Positions 6,814-10,725 of a DNA stretch of 10,725 nt are shown here, in pieces. Both the position numbers and the translations under genes were made by a program. Numbering within the stretch: the first letter of the stretch is position 1; each line of letters starts with the position of its first letter. The notes under the pieces were generated by a model. That model did not search any database. It saw nothing but the letters and a program-made list of their open reading frames with translations, and was not told the origin of the DNA. Source of the stretch: Clostridia bacterium (GTDB lineage Bacteria > Bacillota > Clostridia > DUPQ01); NCBI GenBank assembly GCA_030592085.1, contig JAUUZV010000063.1, positions 1 through 10,725 of the forward strand. Reading direction: 5' to 3'.

Positions 6814-8943
6814 TTAATTAGTTATTTTCTTTATCATACTCATATCAATTTCACGCAATGGAACATTTACTGATGTTACTTTTACTTGAACTTGGTCACC
6901 TAAAGTATAAAAGAAATTACTTCGTTCTTTATATAATCTATAACCTTCTTTATCAAACTTAAAATATCCTTGTAATTGTTCAACACTTACAAATCCTTCT
7001 ACAGTGTTTTCTAATTCTACATATAAACCATATTGAGTAACACCTGAAACAATTCCCATGAATGTATCTCCAATATGTCGTTTCATGAATATAGTTTTAT
7101 ATAAATCAATAACATTTCTCTCAGCCAATTCTGCTTTTCTTTCTGTATCTGAACACGTTTTAGCAATCTCTTGTAATTGATTCATCATTTTTTCATAAAT
7201 GTTTGAAATATCTTTTCCTTTTAAATAGTCCTTCATTAATCTGTGGATTAGTAAATCAGGATACCTCCTAATTGGTGAAGTAAAATGACAATAATATGTT
7301 GAAGCTAATCCAAAATGTCCTTCATTATAGGGTGAGTACTGTGCTTTTTTCATTGATCTAAGTGTTATAGTATTAATTAAATGCTCAACTTTAGTACCTT
7401 TAACACTATCTATTAACTCTCGTAGTATTTGAGGATGAATGGTCTTTCTGTGTTTAATAGATAAACCTAATCCTTTAGCTAATGACATTAAATTTTCTAT
7501 TTTTGTAGCATCTGGTTTTTCATGAACACGATACATAAAAGGCATTTGTAATAAATCAAAATTCTCAGCTACTGTTTCATTACATAAAATCATAAATTCT
7601 TCAATAATTTTATTTGATTGAAATCTATCATATGAAGTGATTGCTATAGGTTCTTGCTTATCATCTACTAATACTTTTGACTCTTTAAAATTAAAATCAA
7701 TACTTCCACGAAGTTTGCGTTTATTTGTTAAAACATCACAAAGTTCGTTCATTAATTTTATCTCGTTGGATATTGATTTATATTGTTTAGCCATCTTTTG
7801 ATTTCCATCAAGTATTAATTGCACATTTTTATAAGTCATTCGTTCATTAACATTTATTACGCTTTCAGTAATATCAAAATCCGTTACACTTCCTGTTTTA
7901 TCTATGCTCATCATAACTGAAAAAGCTAATCTATCAACGTTTGGGTTCAAACTACAAATACCATTAGATAGTTGCTTTGGTAACATGGGAATCACACTAT
8001 CAACTAGATAAACACTTGTCCCTCTTTGTAGTGCTTCTTTATCTAATGATGTTCCCTCTTTAACATAATGGCTAACATCAGCAATATGAACACCTAATAA
8101 ATATTGACCATCATCCTTTTTAGAAATTGTGATAGCATCGTCTAAGTCCTTTGCATCTTGTCCATCAATCGTAATGGTTACTATTTCTCTATAATCACTT
8201 CTTCCCTTAATGTCTGAAGATGAGATTTTTAATTCACTAATGTTATTTGCTTCCTTAATAATATTATCAGGAAAAGTCTGTGTATATTCATTATCCTTTA
8301 TAATTGCTTTTATGTATGAACTAGTATTAGAAGAGTTACCAATTGTATTAACTATTTCACCCACAAGAAATTTGCCATTTTTTTTAGTATCTGTTACCTT
8401 AGCTTCAACAATATCTCCCACTTTAACTTTTGAAGGTAATCTAGCAATATCAATTATATTTGTTTTTTTATCAAGTGGTCTAACAAAAAAGAAATGACCA
8501 TCTTTTTCAACAATACCTGTAATAGTGTTACGCTTTCTTTTAATAATTTTAGTAACCATACCAACACTTTTTCTGCCAGGTTCTGCCCTTTTTACTAATT
8601 TAATTTCTACTTCATCTTGATGAATAGCTCCTTGTAAATTTTCAAAGGGGACATAAACATCATCCATTTGTCTGTTTTGCTCAATAAAGAAAGAAAATCC
8701 TCTCTTTGATCCCTCTATCCGTCCTATATATGTAGTACTTTCCTTATTAACAATAAACCGCTTTTTCTTAGTTAAACGTATTTTGTTTTCTCTTAATAGC
8801 GATTCTAATAATTTAGAAAATTCTTCTTTATCTTCTTTTGGCACTTCAAGAACTACCGCTAATTCTTCTCTAGTTAATGGTATATAATGATTACTTTTCA
8901 TAAATCCAATTATTTTTTCTGTACGTTCTTTATTTTCGTTCAT
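6814..8943 (-). CDS. rnr: Ribonuclease R
   Basis: This 3'-to-5' exoribonuclease of the RNase II/RNB superfamily degrades structured RNA and takes part in RNA quality control. With the start chosen here it has 709 residues, normal for RNase R. The domain order is complete. An N-terminal winged helix (about 5-65) is followed by two cold-shock-type OB folds (about 70-225). The RNB catalytic domain follows, with TIDGQDAKDLDDAI holding the metal-binding aspartates (Asp260, 266, 268 and 269) and the later SPIRRYPDLLIHRLM motif. A C-terminal S1 domain (about 625-705) comes last, with little basic tail beyond it. A longer frame starts at ATG 8982, but that ATG has no ribosome site and lies upstream of the probable transcription start. 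ATG 8943 has a purine-rich AAAAGAGAA before it. The usual Firmicute neighbours secG and smpB are absent here. Confidence 0.95.
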   Translation of the reverse strand: MNENKERTEKIIGFMKSNHYIPLTREELAVVLEVPKEDKEEFSKLLESLLRENKIRLTKKKRFIVNKESTTYIGRIEGSKRGFSFFIEQNRQMDDVYVPFENLQGAIHQDEVEIKLVKRAEPGRKSVGMVTKIIKRKRNTITGIVEKDGHFFFVRPLDKKTNIIDIARLPSKVKVGDIVEAKVTDTKKNGKFLVGEIVNTIGNSSNTSSYIKAIIKDNEYTQTFPDNIIKEANNISELKISSSDIKGRSDYREIVTITIDGQDAKDLDDAITISKKDDGQYLLGVHIADVSHYVKEGTSLDKEALQRGTSVYLVDSVIPMLPKQLSNGICSLNPNVDRLAFSVMMSIDKTGSVTDFDITESVINVNERMTYKNVQLILDGNQKMAKQYKSISNEIKLMNELCDVLTNKRKLRGSIDFNFKESKVLVDDKQEPIAITSYDRFQSNKIIEEFMILCNETVAENFDLLQMPFMYRVHEKPDATKIENLMSLAKGLGLSIKHRKTIHPQILRELIDSVKGTKVEHLINTITLRSMKKAQYSPYNEGHFGLASTYYCHFTSPIRRYPDLLIHRLMKDYLKGKDISNIYEKMMNQLQEIAKTCSDTERKAELAERNVIDLYKTIFMKRHIGDTFMGIVSGVTQYGLYVELENTVEGFVSVEQLQGYFKFDKEGYRLYKERSNFFYTLGDQVQVKVTSVNVPLREIDMSMIKKITN

Positions 8944-8972
8944 AAATTCTCTTTTCTTTTTTTTACTAATTG

Positions 8973-8981
8973 AGTATATCA
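8973..8981 (-). promoter_or_regulatory. Extended -10 promoter for rnr
   Basis: On the minus strand this is TGA-TATACT, a TGn extension plus a 5/6 match to TATAAT. The -35 region is weak. Transcription would start near 8966, downstream of the alternative ATG at 8982 and about 23 bases before ATG 8943. Confidence 0.5.
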
Positions 8982-9014
8982 TAATCAGCCATTTATTATT
9001 TTCATTTGCTCATA

Positions 9015-9020
9015 TATATT
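9015..9020 (+). promoter_or_regulatory. Candidate -10 box for the GNAT gene
   Basis: TATATT (9015-9020) has only a weak -35 (TTTATT, 8992-8997) at 17 bases. A start near 9027 would fall on the ATG at 9026, implying a leaderless message or use of the second ATG at 9035. Confidence 0.3.
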
Positions 9021-9025
9021 GTAAT

Positions 9026-9544
9026 ATGGATAGTATGAACAGTAAAAAAGTAATTACATTTACATATGCTAATAACCAAGATGATTATGATTCAATTAGT
9101 CATTTAGCAACAATTATATGGAACGAGCACTATACTCCCATTATTGGAAAAGAGCAAGTAACATATATGCTTGAAAAATATCAAAGTGCTAGCGCAATAA
9201 AAAAAGCTATATTAAATGATTATTATCACTATTTAATGGTTTATAAAAAAAATCAATTAATTGGGTATAGTGCTTATTATATAATAGGGAACTCATTATT
9301 CTTAAGTAAATTTTATGTACATAAACCTTTCAGAGGTTTAAAAGTTTCTTCATTAATGATGAAACAAATTATTTTATATGCAAAAGAAAACAAGTTATCC
9401 TCCGTCTATTTAACAGTTAATAAATATAATAAACACTCCATAGCTATTTATGAACATTTTGGTTTTTTAATTACAAAGGAATTAGTCACTGATATTGGTC
9501 AAGGATATGTAATGGACGACTATCAATTAACTTTAAATATTTGA
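9026..9544 (+). CDS. GNAT-family N-acetyltransferase
   Basis: This 172-residue cytoplasmic acyl-CoA N-acyltransferase transfers an acetyl group from acetyl-CoA to an amine of unknown identity. The N-terminal IWNEHYTPIIGKEQVTYML (31-49) and the following KYQS segment are typical of a GNAT subgroup common in Gram-positives. Motif A covers about 92-115 with FYVHKPFRGLKVSS. The CoA pyrophosphate loop keeps Arg103-Gly104, but the usual second glycine is replaced by Lys106, giving RGLKVS instead of RGxGxG. Motif B is NKYNKHSIAIYEHFGF (132-147) with the usual Asn, Tyr and GF positions. There is no good ribosome site before ATG 9026; a weak GGA precedes a second in-frame ATG at 9035, which would shorten the protein by three residues. 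The stop overlaps the -35 box of the next gene, so the following regulator has its own promoter. Confidence 0.88.
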   Translation: MDSMNSKKVITFTYANNQDDYDSISHLATIIWNEHYTPIIGKEQVTYMLEKYQSASAIKKAILNDYYHYLMVYKKNQLIGYSAYYIIGNSLFLSKFYVHKPFRGLKVSSLMMKQIILYAKENKLSSVYLTVNKYNKHSIAIYEHFGFLITKELVTDIGQGYVMDDYQLTLNI

Positions 9545-9569
9545 CATTAGTTTGATATCAAAGTATAAT
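9541..9569 (+). promoter_or_regulatory. Exact-consensus sigma-A promoter of the MarR-lipoprotein operon
   Basis: TTGACA (9541-9546) and TATAAT (9564-9569) are both perfect and exactly 17 bases apart. The -35 overlaps the TGA stop of the GNAT gene. The expected start is near 9576, 24 bases before the TTG start of the regulator. A promoter this strong ahead of a repressor gene fits autorepression. Confidence 0.85.
9551..9562. promoter_or_regulatory. Palindromic operator inside the promoter spacer
   Basis: TTTGATATCAAA is a perfect 12-bp palindrome lying wholly between the -35 and -10 boxes. With one mismatched position each side, the flanking TA (9548-9549) and TA (9564-9565) extend the symmetry to 18 bp. 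Size and placement fit a MarR-family dimer blocking RNA polymerase. The TTTGA...TCAAA arms resemble FabT-type MarR boxes in form. Confidence 0.65.
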
Positions 9570-9599
9570 TTTAGTAATATTATTATAAGGACGAGTGTT

Positions 9600-10055
9600 T
9601 TGAAAGAATTACTAAGCTGTGATATTCCTAAACAAATAAGCGTTGTAAGACAATTAATCAATGAATATTTAGTTAGCGAAATGAATAAAGTAGGCATGGA
9701 GAATATTGTTCCATCACATGGTGATATTTTAATTACCCTTTTTCATCATGGTAATATTACTTTAAAGCAATTATCTTTTAAAATAAGACGAGACAAATCT
9801 ACAGTTACCGCTTTAGTAAACAAACTAATAAAAAGCGGATATCTTACACTGATACCTAATGAAAAAGATAAACGTTCAAAGTATGTTTGTTTAACAAAAA
9901 AAGGCAACAAATTAAGAGAGCCTTTTATATTAATATCGAACAGTATGAATACCATATTGTTAAATGATATGAACGAAGAAGATAAAAATATCTTATCTAA
10001 GTATTTAGCTAAGATACAAGAAAATTTTATGAAAGAACTAGAAAAAGAGGTTTAA
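9600..10055 (+). CDS. MarR-family transcriptional regulator
   Basis: This 151-residue winged-helix DNA-binding protein would act as a dimer, probably repressing its own operon. The fold shows an N-terminal dimerisation helix, then NITLKQLSFKIRRDKSTVTALVNKLIKSGYL (52-82) as the helix-turn-helix. The wing EKDKRSKYVCLTKKG (88-102) carries the family signature D-x-R-S-x4-LT-x2-G. C-terminal helices (about 108-150) complete the dimer interface. Two cysteines (7 and 97) are present; some MarR proteins sense oxidants through cysteine, but this is speculative here. The TTG at 9600 has AAGGA (9587-9591) eight bases upstream and sits downstream of the predicted transcription start. A longer frame from TTG 9552 would begin inside the promoter spacer and is rejected. 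The substrate-binding lipoprotein gene starts one base after its stop, so the two are cotranscribed and the ligand may relate to the transported solute. Confidence 0.9.
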   Translation: MKELLSCDIPKQISVVRQLINEYLVSEMNKVGMENIVPSHGDILITLFHHGNITLKQLSFKIRRDKSTVTALVNKLIKSGYLTLIPNEKDKRSKYVCLTKKGNKLREPFILISNSMNTILLNDMNEEDKNILSKYLAKIQENFMKELEKEV

Positions 10056-10056
10056 T

Positions 10057-10725
10057 ATGAGGAAAATATTATTTATTGTAATGGCACTAGTTATTTTTGT
10101 TATTCCGCTATCAGCTTGTCAAAGCGGTAATAGTAATGAATTAGTAGTAGGTATGGAGTTACTTTATCCTCCATTTGAAATGACTAATGTAGACGATGAT
10201 CCTGATGGGTTTTCTGTTAAATTAGCTGAAGCTATTGGTGAGGAGTTAGGTCGTCCAATTAGAATTGAAGCAATGGCATGGACAGGATTAATTCCTGCAA
10301 TCACATCTGGAAAAGTAGATTTTGTTCTATCTTCCATGACAATTACTGCTAAGAGAGCTGAAAATGTTAATTTTTCAGATCCATATGCAAAATCACAATT
10401 ATCACTATTAATTTCTAAAGAATCAACTATTCAAAGTTTTGAAGATTTAAAAGCAGAAGGTAAAAAATTAGCAGTAAAAGCAGGAACAACAGGTCATATC
10501 TATGCAACCGAAAATCTTCCAGAGGAAAATATTATTGTTTTTGATAAAGCAGAAATTGCAGTATTAGAAGTCTCACAGGGAAAAGCAGATGCATTTATTT
10601 ATGATGCTCTAACTGTTTATCAGAATTCTTTACAATATGAAAGCACTACTCGTGCTTCCTTTGAAATTTTCCAAGATAGTTTTGAATTTTGGGGAATAGC
10701 ATTTGATAAAAGTAATACCCAATTA
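10057..10725 (+). CDS. Amino-acid ABC transporter substrate-binding lipoprotein (SBP_bac_3), 3' end outside window
   Basis: Residues 1-223 are visible and the frame is open to the window edge. A lipoprotein signal (MRKILF, hydrophobic core, then LSAC with Cys21 as the lipidated residue) anchors it outside the membrane. The mature part matches family 3 solute-binding proteins for polar amino acids or opines: VGMELLYPPFEM (31-42), GFSVKLAEAIGEELG (51-65), AWTGLIPAITSGKVDFVLSS (74-93), MTITAKRAENVNFSDPY (94-110) and a later VKAGTTGHIY. Arg100 is the family's usual contact to the amino-acid carboxylate. The precise substrate cannot be read. AGAGG (10046-10050), inside the end of the marR gene, is six bases before the ATG at 10057. 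A permease and ATPase probably follow outside the window. Confidence 0.92.
   Translation, partial: MRKILFIVMALVIFVIPLSACQSGNSNELVVGMELLYPPFEMTNVDDDPDGFSVKLAEAIGEELGRPIRIEAMAWTGLIPAITSGKVDFVLSSMTITAKRAENVNFSDPYAKSQLSLLISKESTIQSFEDLKAEGKKLAVKAGTTGHIYATENLPEENIIVFDKAEIAVLEVSQGKADAFIYDALTVYQNSLQYESTTRASFEIFQDSFEFWGIAFDKSNTQL

Noticed and set aside
8210..8497. Plus-strand open frame inside rnr
   Set aside because: It is antisense to conserved RNase R domains and looks hydrophobic only because it mirrors them.
8944..8982. ATG at 8982 as start of RNase R, adding 13 residues
   Set aside because: There is no ribosome site, it overlaps the extended -10 box, and the extra basic residues are not part of the RNase R winged-helix domain.
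9552..9599. TTG at 9552 as start of the MarR protein
   Set aside because: It lies within the promoter spacer and upstream of the expected transcription start; TTG 9600 has AAGGA at eight bases and gives the usual family length.
9746..9955. Minus-strand open frame inside the MarR gene
   Set aside because: It is antisense to the conserved winged helix and has no start signals.
1..10725. Mollicute-type recoding of TGA as tryptophan
   Set aside because: Recognised genes use TGG for conserved tryptophans, and TGA serves as the GNAT stop, so the standard code fits.

Overview
This is a strongly AT-rich stretch of bacterial chromosome using the ordinary genetic code: tryptophan is TGG and no gene needs TGA read-through. 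AGGAGG-type ribosome sites, a lipobox, a Sec signal peptide and an RNase R with an N-terminal winged helix point to a low-GC Gram-positive lineage, such as Bacillota or a walled relative of the Mollicutes (for example the Erysipelotrichia/Haloplasma/Izemoplasma area). That placement is inference from style, not from a marker gene. No rRNA, tRNA, CRISPR array, insertion sequence or phage gene was seen.

Left part, minus strand (3328 down to 1). A membrane CDP-alcohol phosphatidyltransferase (PgsA-like) is followed by a previously uncalled 40-codon gene (2654-2532). That small gene has a perfect AGGAGG site, a perfect 20-bp palindrome just upstream and a strong intrinsic terminator overlapping its stop. 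Then come a DUF1846/UPF0371 protein and, 46 bp further on, an L-cysteine desulfidase/UPF0597-family protein that runs off the window. The last two are probably one transcript.

Centre, plus strand (3486-6745). An 820-residue protein looks like an intracellular (alpha/alpha)-toroid plus beta-sandwich enzyme of the polysaccharide-lyase type, but I cannot place it in a named family. A secreted, almost wholly helical 228-residue protein of unknown role follows. It ends at an intrinsic terminator placed between it and the convergent RNase R gene.

Right part. RNase R (minus, 8943-6814) is divergent from a GNAT acetyltransferase (9026-9544). Next is a MarR-family regulator (TTG start at 9600) with an exact-consensus promoter, TTGACA-17-TATAAT, whose spacer holds a perfect palindrome. 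One base after the regulator begins an amino-acid ABC transporter substrate-binding lipoprotein, cut off by the window end. The simplest reading is a self-regulated uptake operon.

Three of the starts chosen here are downstream of the longest possible frame (3486, 8943, 9600), each because the longer version lacks a ribosome site or lies upstream of the likely transcription start. The most unusual items are the palindrome-controlled small His/Cys gene, the unplaced 820-residue protein and the MarR operator-promoter.
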